Positions 54,326 through 63,003 of a DNA stretch of 64,000 nucleotides are shown here, piece by piece (positions within the stretch are counted from its first letter, which is position 1; every line of letters starts with the position of its first letter). This stretch comes from an uncultured Eubacteriales bacterium (GTDB taxonomy: Bacteria > Bacillota_I > Bacilli_A > RF39 > UBA660). The notes under the pieces are model-generated. The model saw nothing but the letters and a program-made list of their open reading frames with translations, was not told the DNA's origin and did no database searches. Position numbers and translations under genes: made by a program. The stretch spans positions 1 through 64,000 of the forward strand of contig CAJMAC010000001.1 in the NCBI GenBank assembly GCA_905211265.1, written 5' to 3'.

Positions 54326-54547
54326 TTATTTTAATACCTCAATAAATTTTTGTAACATATTAATATCATCGATCATCTTATTAATTCTATCACTTGGTTT
54401 TAATTTATATTTATCTTTTGCAGCATCTTCAAAATTTTTAAATTCCATTGGATCTCTATTTAATATTTTATACCATATAGAGTTTTCTCTAATAAATCTA
54501 ATATAATTAGGATTACTATTTATTTTAAACTGTGTTTCTAATGTCAT
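54326..54547 (-). CDS. ylbE: YlbE-like protein
   Basis: The 73-aa protein matches the YlbE pattern: IRFIRENSIWYKILNRDPME, then FEDAAKDKYKLKPSDRINKM. In Bacillus it is uncharacterised and sits between ylbD and ylbF. Its ATG overlaps the ylbD stop codon by one base. No catalytic motif is seen. Confidence 0.8.
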   Translation of the reverse strand: MTLETQFKINSNPNYIRFIRENSIWYKILNRDPMEFKNFEDAAKDKYKLKPSDRINKMIDDINMLQKFIEVLK

Positions 54548-54918
54548 TAATCTTCAAAACTCCTATAAATTGGTCTTGGAGTATATGCAGTAGTTTTTGT
54601 TTTAGCACCATCTTTTATAAATAATCCTGAGAATAAATCAACTGCTTTTTGTAATGAAGTAATACCTTCTTGTACTTTATCTACATCCATATTTTTAACC
54701 ATTTTAACAATATCTCTCACTGAACTTATTGAACTTTTTTTAGTTTCTGTTACTTCTTCATCTGTATTAGATAAATATTTACTCCAAGCATTATTATCTT
54801 CACCATATAAATCATATATTTCATAAAATCCTTGCCATGTCATACTACCATCTTTTACATAATTAATTAATTTAGGATTCTTTTTTACATACATTTTAAA
54901 TTCATCAATCTTAGCCAT
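54547..54918 (-). CDS. ylbD: YlbD-like spore coat protein
   Basis: The 123-aa protein has the YlbD start (KIDEFKMYVKKNPKLINYVK, then MTWQGFYEIYDLYGEDNNAW) and ends PRPIYRSFED. In Bacillus YlbD is a coat protein. Gene order with ylbE and rsmD supports the call. It is another sign that the organism forms spores. Confidence 0.82.
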   Translation of the reverse strand: MAKIDEFKMYVKKNPKLINYVKDGSMTWQGFYEIYDLYGEDNNAWSKYLSNTDEEVTETKKSSISSVRDIVKMVKNMDVDKVQEGITSLQKAVDLFSGLFIKDGAKTKTTAYTPRPIYRSFED

Positions 54919-54958
54919 ATAACCACCTATTAAATTATATGCAAAAGAAAAAAGAAAA

Positions 54959-55513
54959 CTACCTATAAGTTCTTAATAATAGTTTCCTTTTTAAATTTAT
55001 TTTAGCATTTAATATTTCATGTAATTCTAATAACTTCTTTAAATTATTTATAGTAATAAACCTACCATCTATTTCATTAGAAAATTTTATTGGTATTCCA
55101 TCTTCATATTTCCATAGTATTAAATTCTTTGAATAATCATCTACTAAAACAGAATTAAGTGGATTAACTATATTACATTTAGCTATTTCTATTGGCGTAG
55201 GCATTACATTAACACTAGGTAAAATGTTAGATAAATAATTTATTTTTTCTATTCCCTCTTCTTTTGAATTAACATGAGTTAATATTTCTATATCATATAA
55301 TCCACTATTTAATAATAAATTAATATTATTAAAACTATCATTTATTTCAGGAGTACTCCTTAATAATTTATACCAATCAATATTTTTATAAAATTCTCTT
55401 ATTATTTCTTGATCATCAGGTATATTTAAATCTTCCATCATTTTCTTAGTAACATTCATAGTATCTAATATTACACCATCAAAATCTAAATATAATTTAA
55501 TTTTATTTGTCAT
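54959..55513 (-). CDS. HAD-like hydrolase
   Basis: The 184-aa protein starts with motif I, LYLDFDGVILDTM, and has ILTHVNSKEEG as a motif II candidate and VLVDDYSKN as motif IV. It resembles small 5'-nucleotidase-like HAD proteins. Substrate unknown. It lies on the same strand, upstream of ylbD. Confidence in the fold is good; the function is open. Confidence 0.8.
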   Translation of the reverse strand: MTNKIKLYLDFDGVILDTMNVTKKMMEDLNIPDDQEIIREFYKNIDWYKLLRSTPEINDSFNNINLLLNSGLYDIEILTHVNSKEEGIEKINYLSNILPSVNVMPTPIEIAKCNIVNPLNSVLVDDYSKNLILWKYEDGIPIKFSNEIDGRFITINNLKKLLELHEILNAKINLKRKLLLRTYR

Positions 55514-55530
55514 AATACCCCCTTAATATT

Positions 55531-56076
55531 TTATTGTTCTAAATAACTAACTATACTACCTTTTGTTTCATAATAAGAAACTATTTCATCATTAGTAATC
55601 TTAATTAACGTAGGATTAATAACTTTTAATTCTTCCAAAGATGTAGCATTACTATTTCCATTTTCAGTAGATACATAATTTGAATTAAAGGCATCTGAAG
55701 TATCAACTTTATATACTTTATCAGTAATCTTTGAACTAATTAAATTAGTAATAGTACTATCCTCTTTATTAAAATCATAATAATATACATAATATGTTTC
55801 ATCTTTTTGTTTAAATGTTTCACTTGCTAATATAGCATTTTTAACAGTATTTTCTGTTGTATTAGTATTATTTTTACTACCAAACCAATCTATTTCTTTA
55901 GTAATTAATACTGCGATTAAAAAATATATTACAAGTATTACTCCAAGTATTATACCAAAAGTCTTTAACATCTTATATACATCATTATATGAATCTTCTT
56001 TTACTTTATTAACACTCTTTTCTTTTAATGACTTTCCTTGTCTTTTAGCTTCTTTTCTTCTTAATTCTCTTCCCAT
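55531..56076 (-). CDS. Membrane-anchored protein, possibly thioredoxin-like
   Basis: From the ATG at 56076 (AAAGGATG upstream) the protein is 181 aa: a basic N-terminus (GRELRRKEAKRQGKSLKEKS), one membrane helix (about 40-60), then an extracytoplasmic domain. ETYYVYYYDFNKED and KVYKVDTSDAFNSNYVS recall thioredoxin-fold strands, but there is no CxxC. Function unknown. The HAD-like gene follows 18 bases downstream. Confidence 0.7.
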   Translation of the reverse strand: MGRELRRKEAKRQGKSLKEKSVNKVKEDSYNDVYKMLKTFGIILGVILVIYFLIAVLITKEIDWFGSKNNTNTTENTVKNAILASETFKQKDETYYVYYYDFNKEDSTITNLISSKITDKVYKVDTSDAFNSNYVSTENGNSNATSLEELKVINPTLIKITNDEIVSYYETKGSIVSYLEQ

Positions 56077-56107
56077 AAATAACATCCTTTCAACATATAA
56101 ATTATAT

Positions 56108-56138
56108 CAAAAAAACAAATACTAGTAAAGTACTTGTT
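56108..56138 (-). terminator. Intrinsic terminator of the GT-C gene (repeat copy A)
   Basis: On the minus strand AACAAGTACT (56129-56138) pairs with AGTATTTGTT (56114-56123) around a 5-base loop, then a T run. The surrounding ~42 bases are identical to those at the terminator near 58300. Confidence 0.85.
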
Positions 56139-57301
56139 TAATTTTTAAGTAATATTCTTTTATTATTAATAATATCATAAAATATTTTAATAATAACAAA
56201 TAAATAAAGTAATGATAATATTCTAAAATCAATAATAGTAATATCAAATAAATATTTAATATATGTACTAAAAGATACTAAACAAATACTAATAGGTACA
56301 TATAAATACTTTTTATTCTTATTAGATATATACCATATAACACTAAGAATATCTCCCATAAATAAATATCTATCATGCATATATGGTAAGAAATATGTAG
56401 CAATAACTACTGATATCATTGATAAGAATAATATACTATTACTGTTCAAAGTAATTTTCTTTTTTAATATATAGTATAGAATTAAACCAAATATTAAGAT
56501 AGTAATTAATATACCTAATTTATCTAAATTATCATATTGTCCAATGAATTGATACATATTAGGAAAATTTAAAACATAATTACTATATGAAGTTGTTTGA
56601 TTAAAATATATCATAATTATTTCTTTAAAACTACGACCCATAACTAACGAAGGTACTGAACATATAATATTAACCAAAGGAATAATTAAAAAATATAATA
56701 TAGAATATCTTTTCTTTACAATATAATAAATTATATATACCGGTAATATAAATACAACTTGTAATTTAAAAGCAAAAGAAATACCTACAAAAACAAATGA
56801 TAATAAATATTTTTCTTTTATTAAAAAATATATTCCAAATAATGCAAAAAATGTATATATTGCATCACATTGTCCCCATAAACTAGAATTAAATAATACT
56901 GTTGGAATAAATAATATAATACTATAAGTTATATAAGATAAAGTTTTATTATTAGTAATTTCTTTAACTATTTTGTATCCTAATATTCCACATCCAAAAT
57001 CAAATATAAGAGAAAACATTTTTATTATATATAATGATTTTATAGGTATATAAGAAAATAATGCTAAAAAAGTATTATAAATACAATTATAGTCTCCAAT
57101 TGCATATTTTAATCCTGATATACCATAACTTTTATAAATATCACTCCAAGGTTCTAAAAAATATACATAGTCCCCAGATATAAAATCCAAAAAAGATATT
57201 CTTATTTGTAAAGCAATAAAAGTTAATATTAATATAAATAAATAATCTTTATATTTAATACAAAAATCAATTATACTTTTTTCTATTTTTGACATTTTCA
57301 T
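56138..57301 (-). CDS. GT-C-fold membrane glycosyltransferase (polyprenyl-phosphate sugar user)
   Basis: The 387-aa protein has ~10 membrane helices. An early loop SFLDFISGDYVYFLEPW has the acidic residues typical of GT-C catalysis, and SSLWGQCDAIYTFFALFGIY is a pattern of polyprenol-phosphate mannosyltransferases (DUF2029-like). It should transfer a sugar from undecaprenyl phosphate to a wall polymer outside the membrane. It lies eight bases after the GT2 gene that could make its donor. Confidence 0.85.
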   Translation of the reverse strand: MKMSKIEKSIIDFCIKYKDYLFILILTFIALQIRISFLDFISGDYVYFLEPWSDIYKSYGISGLKYAIGDYNCIYNTFLALFSYIPIKSLYIIKMFSLIFDFGCGILGYKIVKEITNNKTLSYITYSIILFIPTVLFNSSLWGQCDAIYTFFALFGIYFLIKEKYLLSFVFVGISFAFKLQVVFILPVYIIYYIVKKRYSILYFLIIPLVNIICSVPSLVMGRSFKEIIMIYFNQTTSYSNYVLNFPNMYQFIGQYDNLDKLGILITILIFGLILYYILKKKITLNSNSILFLSMISVVIATYFLPYMHDRYLFMGDILSVIWYISNKNKKYLYVPISICLVSFSTYIKYLFDITIIDFRILSLLYLFVIIKIFYDIINNKRILLKN

Positions 57302-57308
57302 AATATCA

Positions 57309-58238
57309 CTACTTTCTATACTCTTTAATATTATATCTTGGTCGATTCTTTACTTCAATGTAAGTTTTACCAATGTAAATACCAATTATACCAATAAATA
57401 ATACTTGTAATCCACTAAATAATCCAATAACACAAAGTATAATTATAAGATTACTAATAAAATTAAATATTAAAGAACATAGTATAGTTATAATACTAAG
57501 TAACATTATAATAATACCAGTATTAAATATCATCATCATAGGTTTAATACTAAATGAAGTAATACCATCAATTGCTAAATTAAGCATTTTTTTAAGGGGA
57601 TATTTACTAACTCCCATTAATCTTTTATTTCTAGCATAATAAACAGTATCAGTATTATATCCAATCAAAGGAATAATACCTCTTAGAAACAAATTCTTTT
57701 CTTTATATTTACTAAGTTCTTCCATTGCTCTTTTACTTAATAATCTATAATCAGCATGGTTATAAATAGTTTTAACACCCATATGATTCATAAATTTATA
57801 AAAAGTTTGGGCAGTAAATCTTTTAAAGAAACTGTCACTAGTTCTATCATTTCTAACCCCATATACTATATCTATACCATTATTATATTTATCTATCATT
57901 TCTTCCATAACAAAAATATCATCTTGTAAATCAGCATCAATTGATATAGAAATATCTACAATATCTTTAAGTGTGTTTAATCCTGATAATAAAGCATTTT
58001 GATGACCAACATTCTTAGCTAAACATAATCCCTGTACATATTTATTTTTATCTACTTCATTACTTATTTTATCCCAAGTACTATCTTTACTTCCATCATT
58101 AACATATAAAATAAAACTATTACTAGCAATTTTTTTCTTTTTAATTAAAGATTTAATTAATTTAGTTAATTTTAAATTAGTATCATCAAATACTTCTTCC
58201 TCGTTATAACAAGGTACAATAATTCCTAATCTATTCAT
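57309..58238 (-). CDS. Undecaprenyl-phosphate glycosyltransferase (GT2, GtrB/DPM1-like)
   Basis: The 309-aa protein is a GT2 glycosyltransferase with VPCYNEEEV, VNDGSKDSTW, the DxD-type SIDADLQDD and YNHADYRLLSKRAM, then two C-terminal membrane helices (about 235-255 and 265-290). This is the GtrB/YkcC/DPM1 layout: it moves a sugar from a nucleotide to a polyprenyl phosphate. With the GT-C gene next door it forms a likely wall-sugar decoration pair. Confidence 0.9.
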   Translation of the reverse strand: MNRLGIIVPCYNEEEVFDDTNLKLTKLIKSLIKKKKIASNSFILYVNDGSKDSTWDKISNEVDKNKYVQGLCLAKNVGHQNALLSGLNTLKDIVDISISIDADLQDDIFVMEEMIDKYNNGIDIVYGVRNDRTSDSFFKRFTAQTFYKFMNHMGVKTIYNHADYRLLSKRAMEELSKYKEKNLFLRGIIPLIGYNTDTVYYARNKRLMGVSKYPLKKMLNLAIDGITSFSIKPMMMIFNTGIIIMLLSIITILCSLIFNFISNLIIILCVIGLFSGLQVLFIGIIGIYIGKTYIEVKNRPRYNIKEYRK

Positions 58239-58282
58239 AAAAACTCCTTATATCCCTAAGTATTCTTATAAATTTATTTTAT

Positions 58283-58313
58283 CAAAAAAACAAATACTAG
58301 TAAAGTACTTGTT
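58283..58313 (-). terminator. Intrinsic terminator of the LolA/GerS-like gene (repeat copy B)
   Basis: On the minus strand AACAAGTACT (58304-58313) pairs with AGTATTTGTT (58289-58298), then a T7 run. The ~42 bases here are identical to those around 56106-56147. Confidence 0.85.
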
Positions 58314-58328
58314 TAATTTTTTATAGTT

Positions 58329-59084
58329 TTATTTACTAACTGGAAGAACATTTATACTTCTTGCTACATCAAGTAATTCATTTTTACTAATTACATCACT
58401 TATTACATAATATTCTACACCATTACTTATCCAATTAACAGAGTTATCATTAACTACTGCGATTGAATCAGACATTAATTCAAGTTCACCATAAGTAGGA
58501 ATAATTTCATGTTCGCTTGGCATACTAACAGTTTCTTCGATTAACATAAATGATGAATCTCCATCAAAAGTAAGTATCATTCTTTCTCCATCATTTTTAT
58601 CTACTTTTTCTTTATTAGTAAGATATGTATTACTAGGTAAATACATTGGATATATTATATCTTCTAATTTAGCAGTCTCCTTTGTTTTTTCTTCATTTAT
58701 TTCATTATTCTTAACTTCTTCTTTAGTTTCAGTAATTAAAGTATTTAATTTAAAATAATCATCTTTAAATTCACTATTTAAGTCAATCTTATTAAATTCC
58801 ATTTTTATTTGTACATTATTATTAGTATCTAATACTTCAACTTTCTTAATATCAATATTCTTATCAATATATATTTTTTGATTAACTAATTTTTGATTGT
58901 TTGGATAATTAACTTTGGTAGTTATAACATATCCATCATTAACTTCTTCATAAATCTTATTAGTATCTTCCTTAATATCTTCGAGCAATGAACTAACTAA
59001 ATAACTTTGAGAATTATTATATGGCCAATCACTTTGAAATTTAAAACTTTTATTTAAACTTGGAGTAACAACATAAACTATCAA
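58329..59084 (-). pseudogene. 3' fragment of a LolA/GerS-like spore lipoprotein gene cut by the element
   Basis: The open frame starts only at a non-ATG codon with no ribosome-binding site and opens from an in-frame stop at 59100. The protein (TPSLNKSFKFQSDWPYNNSQ, YVISDVISKNELLDVA at the end) looks like the C-terminal two-thirds of a LolA-fold or GerS-like lipoprotein. The missing part would carry the signal peptide and N-terminal domain. The recombinase stop codon lies 22 bases away, so the insertion has probably removed the 5' part to the far side of the element. The intact ancestor is inferred. Confidence 0.75.
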
Positions 59085-59105
59085 AGGTTTAATTTTTTTC
59101 TATTT
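59070..59105. other. Putative attachment junction (attL/attR) of the recombinase element
   Basis: The recombinase gene ends here and the host-gene fragment begins here. The exact core dinucleotide cannot be fixed because the other junction is outside the window. Large serine recombinases usually leave only a 2-base core. Confidence 0.4.
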
Positions 59106-60695
59106 TTAATAACCATTTTCAAATGGTTTAAACTTATAATATATATCTACATTTTTATTTTCATCTATAACTATCTTATCTATGATACTAGATAATAATT
59201 GTACACTAGGCTTTTTCATAGATAAGTATTCCTTTATAATATTATCATATTTCTTGTTATTATCAGTTATATTATTCTTTATATTATATATTTTAGTTTT
59301 TATTTCTGCTATCTCGTTTTGTTTAGTGATTGTTTCTTCAGTTATTCTATTACACATTCTTTTATACATTTCTAAATCAATAATACCCTCTAATTTATCA
59401 TTGTATAAGTCTTCTTTCTTCTTACTACTACATTCAACATCATTTAATAACTTTTTCAATCTTATTTCTAACTCATTTAATATTTTTTTAGTTTTATCAC
59501 TATTGGCTAATACATTTTTTAAATCACTAGCCTTTAAATATTTTTTACACATTTTCTTTATCTCTTTTAAAACTAAATCTTCTAACTCATAATATTTAGT
59601 ATTATGTGGAGTGCATAAATCATATTTTTTATGTTTAGCCCAATAATTACAATTACCATAACATCTTGTAACTTCACCTTTCTTTTTGGTATTAACTTTT
59701 TGAAGTCTAAAACCTATTGTATGTCCACACTCTTTGCAATACACAAAACCTTTTAACAATATATCTTGTGTATTTTTACCTTGATTTTTGTTCCTATTAT
59801 ATATGTCTTGTGCTAAATTAAAAGTCTCTCTATCAATAATAGCAGGACATTTACCCTCACAAATTATCCAATCTTCTTTTTTGGGTCTTATTCTTTTTTT
59901 TGACTTATAACTAGGTTTCTTTGACCTACCTTGTGTCAAATCACCAACATATGTAGGTAAAGTCAACATATCACTTATAGTCCTATTATTCCATATACCA
60001 TAAGCAGTTGACTTCATACCAACATTAAGTCCTTTGTATTCGCTAGGAATAGGAATTTTTTCATCAGTTAGAATTCTAGATATCTCACATATTCCTTTGC
60101 CACTAACAAATAAATCAAATATTTTTTTAACAATTTGTGAAGCCTTTTCATCAACAATTAATTTGTATTTATTATTAGGGTCTTTTTTATAACCAAATGG
60201 AGCAGTTTTTCCTAAAAAATTGCCTTGACTTCTTTTATTATATACACTTGCTTTCATCTTTTTAGATGTATCTCTTACGTGTTTTTCATTAAAGAAACAT
60301 TGTATAGGTATCATTTCATTAGATGTATTATACTCATCAAATGTATCAACATTATCAAGTATAGCAACATACCTTATTCCATTTTCATAGAAATAATCTA
60401 AATATCTTAATTGTTGTCCCTCATTTCTACCAAATCTCGATAAATCTTTAGTAATTACCATATTAATACGTTTAGCCTCAATATCTTCAATTAATCTATT
60501 CCAACCAACCCTATCAAATTGTGTACCACTAACACCATCATCTACATACTCATCTATATATAATAAATTATTATCCCTTATATATTTATGTATGATGTCC
60601 CTTTGATTAGAAATACTACCACTTTCACCTTTTAACTCATCTTCACGAGATAATCTTAAATAAATACCTACTTTGTATGTTTCACTACCTACCAT
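59106..60695 (-). CDS. Large serine recombinase (site-specific integrase)
   Basis: From the ATG at 60695 (AAAGGAGG upstream) the protein is 529 aa. The N-terminal resolvase domain has nucleophile S16 in YLRLSREDE, then DDGVSGTQFDRVGW and ITKDLSRFGRN. A recombinase domain follows (GKTAPFGYKKDPNNKYKLIV, TLPTYVGDLTQ), then a zinc ribbon with KGFVYCKECGHTIGFRLQ and a later Cys pair (CYGNCNYW), and a long coiled coil. This is the TndX/Tn4451 type. It integrates and excises the element. Confidence 0.95.
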   Translation of the reverse strand: MVGSETYKVGIYLRLSREDELKGESGSISNQRDIIHKYIRDNNLLYIDEYVDDGVSGTQFDRVGWNRLIEDIEAKRINMVITKDLSRFGRNEGQQLRYLDYFYENGIRYVAILDNVDTFDEYNTSNEMIPIQCFFNEKHVRDTSKKMKASVYNKRSQGNFLGKTAPFGYKKDPNNKYKLIVDEKASQIVKKIFDLFVSGKGICEISRILTDEKIPIPSEYKGLNVGMKSTAYGIWNNRTISDMLTLPTYVGDLTQGRSKKPSYKSKKRIRPKKEDWIICEGKCPAIIDRETFNLAQDIYNRNKNQGKNTQDILLKGFVYCKECGHTIGFRLQKVNTKKKGEVTRCYGNCNYWAKHKKYDLCTPHNTKYYELEDLVLKEIKKMCKKYLKASDLKNVLANSDKTKKILNELEIRLKKLLNDVECSSKKKEDLYNDKLEGIIDLEMYKRMCNRITEETITKQNEIAEIKTKIYNIKNNITDNNKKYDNIIKEYLSMKKPSVQLLSSIIDKIVIDENKNVDIYYKFKPFENGY

Positions 60696-60754
60696 AATTA
60701 CCTCCTTTTTTAGTGGTAGCAAAACCATTTCAATACACTTATATTATACCATTT

Positions 60755-60859
60755 TTAGCCTTGTTTTACTAGAGTTTCATTGTAGTAAAGCACTAGAAAT
60801 TGTTCTATAATTTCTTGAAATGATTTGCCTTTTTCATCAAAATAACTTGTCACTTTCAT
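60755..60859 (-). CDS. Small recombinase-linked protein (34 aa)
   Basis: The short frame starts ATG at 60859 with AGGTGA upstream and ends TAA at 60755-60757. It encodes MKVTSYFDEKGKSFQEIIEQ followed by FLVLYYNETLVKQG. I recall similar FDEKGKSFQEII-type small ORFs beside serine recombinases of Firmicute elements. It may be an excision helper or simply a conserved accessory peptide. It is the gene immediately upstream of the recombinase. Confidence 0.65.
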   Translation of the reverse strand: MKVTSYFDEKGKSFQEIIEQFLVLYYNETLVKQG

Positions 60860-60887
60860 ATAACAATCACCTACTAAAACATATGAA

Positions 60888-61229
60888 TTACACATTGAAT
60901 TCTTGCTTAATAATTTTGTCGTTTTCGGTTTGCAATTGAATTCTTATATTTTTAGACTTTTCTAAAGCATTAATTACTCTTTCATCTACTTGCATAAATC
61001 TTTTGCCACCAATAGTAACCTCATAAATAGCATTAAATGGCTCAAAATTTTTCATCAATGAATTATATTCATCATAATTGAAATTTAGAGTTTTCATAAT
61101 TTTATTTATTGTTGCCCTAGTTCTGTGTTTATCCCACAAACGTAAAATTCCATCATTATAATCAAAAGTACATAATATTTTTAGAAATAGTATCAATGAA
61201 TGATTATAAGTATACGTTCTTTTACTCAT
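60888..61229 (-). CDS. Element protein, function unknown
   Basis: The 113-aa basic protein begins MSKRTYTYNHSLILFLKILC and has a winged-helix-like look (ATINKIMKTLNFNYDEYNSL, then VTIGGKRFMQVDERVINALE). I do not recognise it. Its start overlaps the end of the AAA ATPase gene by eight bases, suggesting they act together, possibly in element replication. Confidence 0.6.
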   Translation of the reverse strand: MSKRTYTYNHSLILFLKILCTFDYNDGILRLWDKHRTRATINKIMKTLNFNYDEYNSLMKNFEPFNAIYEVTIGGKRFMQVDERVINALEKSKNIRIQLQTENDKIIKQEFNV

Positions 61230-62259
61230 ATCTATTCACCTCACTTTCTACATTGCAACTTTGTACATTGCTATCTAGTGGGCTACTTAAAGCCCAATAT
61301 GTTCTGCTATTTTTTTTGATTTGATGTATTTTATTATTTTTATTTAAAATACTTCTTGCTCCATCAAAAGTACGTTTACTAAAACCACCTATTTTACATA
61401 AATCTTGAAGTTCATTTGCAGTTATTTCTTTTTTACTAGCAATACACCCTAATATAAAGTTTTTTGCATTTTCAAATTTTGTATTAATATCTTGGCTTAT
61501 TAACTCATCTGCATTAACTTCTCCTCTATCCTCAAGCCATTCAAGACCATTTTTACTTATTTTATAACTCAAACAATGCCCCTCTTTTGCAACATTACTT
61601 GTTGTATGTATAAATAACCTTTCATCGTTTCCAGTATCTTTTACTACCATTAACATAGACCTTGCAAAGCCTACAAAGTCTATAGAGCCAGCACCTTTAT
61701 ATATTGCTTTCGTTTCATTGCCCTTTTTTAAATGTTGTACAAGAACAATAGCAACATTATATTGTTCTGCAAGTATTTTTAGAGGTGCTAAAGCATTTCT
61801 AACTTGTACCATAGAATTACTATCACCATCACCCATATAGGCTTGTATAGGGTCTATAACAACTAATACAGGCTTTTGTTCTTCGATTAATTTTTCTAAT
61901 TTTTCTAAACTATTAAAGTAAAGTTTTTCTTGCTTTTCATCTACACAAAATACTCTTGTAGTATCTGCTTTTTGCTTTTCAAAACGTTCTTTTAATGAAT
62001 ATTCTATAGGGTCATCACTATTTTGAAATATGACGTTACCTACATCAAATTTTTCACAACTTAAAGGCTTATAATCTCCCCTAGTTATTCTAGAAATAAT
62101 ATCTATTAACATAAATGTCTTACCACACTTTGGGTCACCTTGAACAATAGATACCATTCCTTTTGGTAGATATGGAAACCATAACCAATCAATTTGTTTA
62201 GTCTCCACATCTGAATACTTAATAAAGTATTTATTTTCATTTATTTGTTTTTCTTTCAT
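61222..62259 (-). CDS. RepA-like AAA ATPase of the element
   Basis: From the ATG at 62259 (AGGAGAGAG upstream) the protein is 345 aa. It has a RecA/RepA-type core: Walker A GDPKCGKT (41-48), Walker B with D136 in VLVVIDPIQAYM, and VLVQHLKKGNETKAIYKGAG (sensor). A C-terminal winged helix follows (KKEITANELQDLCKIGGFSK, then SRTYWAL). It resembles AAA_25/RepA helicases of plasmids and elements. An earlier ATG at 62313 is possible but has no good ribosome-binding site. Confidence 0.88.
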   Translation of the reverse strand: MKEKQINENKYFIKYSDVETKQIDWLWFPYLPKGMVSIVQGDPKCGKTFMLIDIISRITRGDYKPLSCEKFDVGNVIFQNSDDPIEYSLKERFEKQKADTTRVFCVDEKQEKLYFNSLEKLEKLIEEQKPVLVVIDPIQAYMGDGDSNSMVQVRNALAPLKILAEQYNVAIVLVQHLKKGNETKAIYKGAGSIDFVGFARSMLMVVKDTGNDERLFIHTTSNVAKEGHCLSYKISKNGLEWLEDRGEVNADELISQDINTKFENAKNFILGCIASKKEITANELQDLCKIGGFSKRTFDGARSILNKNNKIHQIKKNSRTYWALSSPLDSNVQSCNVESEVNRYE

Positions 62260-62350
62260 TTTATCTCTCTCCTTTTTTAGAGGACTAGTCCTTTTCTTTG
62301 TCGACATATACACTATAACACGAGGTTTTTATTATCTTCCGAAACTATGA

Positions 62351-62356
62351 TATAAT
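62351..62356 (+). promoter_or_regulatory. -10 box of the HTH gene
   Basis: TATAAT is at 62351-62356, 18 bases before the ATG. The -35 region is not clear. Confidence 0.4.
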
Positions 62357-62374
62357 ATAGGTGAGGTGAATAAA

Positions 62375-62890
62375 ATGATTGATTATAAAAGTGAAGAATT
62401 TAGAAAATTTAAATTAGCAAATTTACGTCGTTACAATATTTGGGAAGAAGATATAAAAAAAACACCTATGCTTTCAATAAAAGAATTTAATAAATATATG
62501 GAAAATGAAGAATATATTGATGAAGAAATTCTTGATGATGGTACGGCTCGTCCTACTATTTTAATCAAATATAAAAACAATTTAACTAAATTAATTAAGT
62601 TATTAGAAAAAGAATTTAATATTAAACATTCAAAAGGTGGAAGAAAACCTAAATTAACTATTGAAGATAAGTTAAGAGCAACTGTTGAATATTTAAGTAC
62701 TAACAAATCTTTTTTCGAAATAGCCAAAGAATATAATATACACGAAAGTAATATGTATGAAGCAATATTATGGGTTATAGATACACTTACCAAACAAAAA
62801 ATAATTATTAGTGAAAAAGATGAAAATAACAGAATAATTGCTTTTGTTAATTGCAAAAAATTATATTTTTTAGATATTAAAAAGATGTAA
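62375..62890 (+). CDS. Orphan helix-turn-helix protein resembling an IS5-type transposase N-terminus
   Basis: From the ATG at 62375 (AGGTGA upstream) the protein is 171 aa. Residues ~88-140 (GGRKPKLTIEDKLRATVEYL, SFFEIAKEYNIHESNMYEAI) match the helix-turn-helix of DDE_Tnp_4/IS5-like orfA proteins. No DDE domain or orfB follows; a terminator stem starts at the stop codon. It may be a domesticated DNA-binding protein or an element regulator. It is divergent from the ATPase gene. Confidence 0.7.
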   Translation: MIDYKSEEFRKFKLANLRRYNIWEEDIKKTPMLSIKEFNKYMENEEYIDEEILDDGTARPTILIKYKNNLTKLIKLLEKEFNIKHSKGGRKPKLTIEDKLRATVEYLSTNKSFFEIAKEYNIHESNMYEAILWVIDTLTKQKIIISEKDENNRIIAFVNCKKLYFLDIKKM

Positions 62891-62911
62891 CATAAAAAAC
62901 GCTACATCTTT
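62881..62911 (+). terminator. Intrinsic terminator of the HTH gene
   Basis: AAAGATGTA/TACATCTTT 9-bp stem (62881-62889, 62903-62911) followed by TT, containing the stop codon. Confidence 0.75.
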
Positions 62912-63003
62912 TTAAATAAAATCATTAGTAAATTTATTTATAACAATTATTTAAATAATCTTTGTATTTATTCGTTTTACATTCTACATTTACAATAATG
63001 ACA

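Noticed and set aside
59111..59128. Palindrome AACCATT/AATGGTT at the end of the recombinase gene as terminator or att core
   Set aside because: It lies in the coding sequence, has no T run, and serine-recombinase cores are only two bases.
62431..62856. Minus-strand 141-codon ORF opposite the HTH gene
   Set aside because: Complement of a gene with its own -10 box, ribosome-binding site and terminator.
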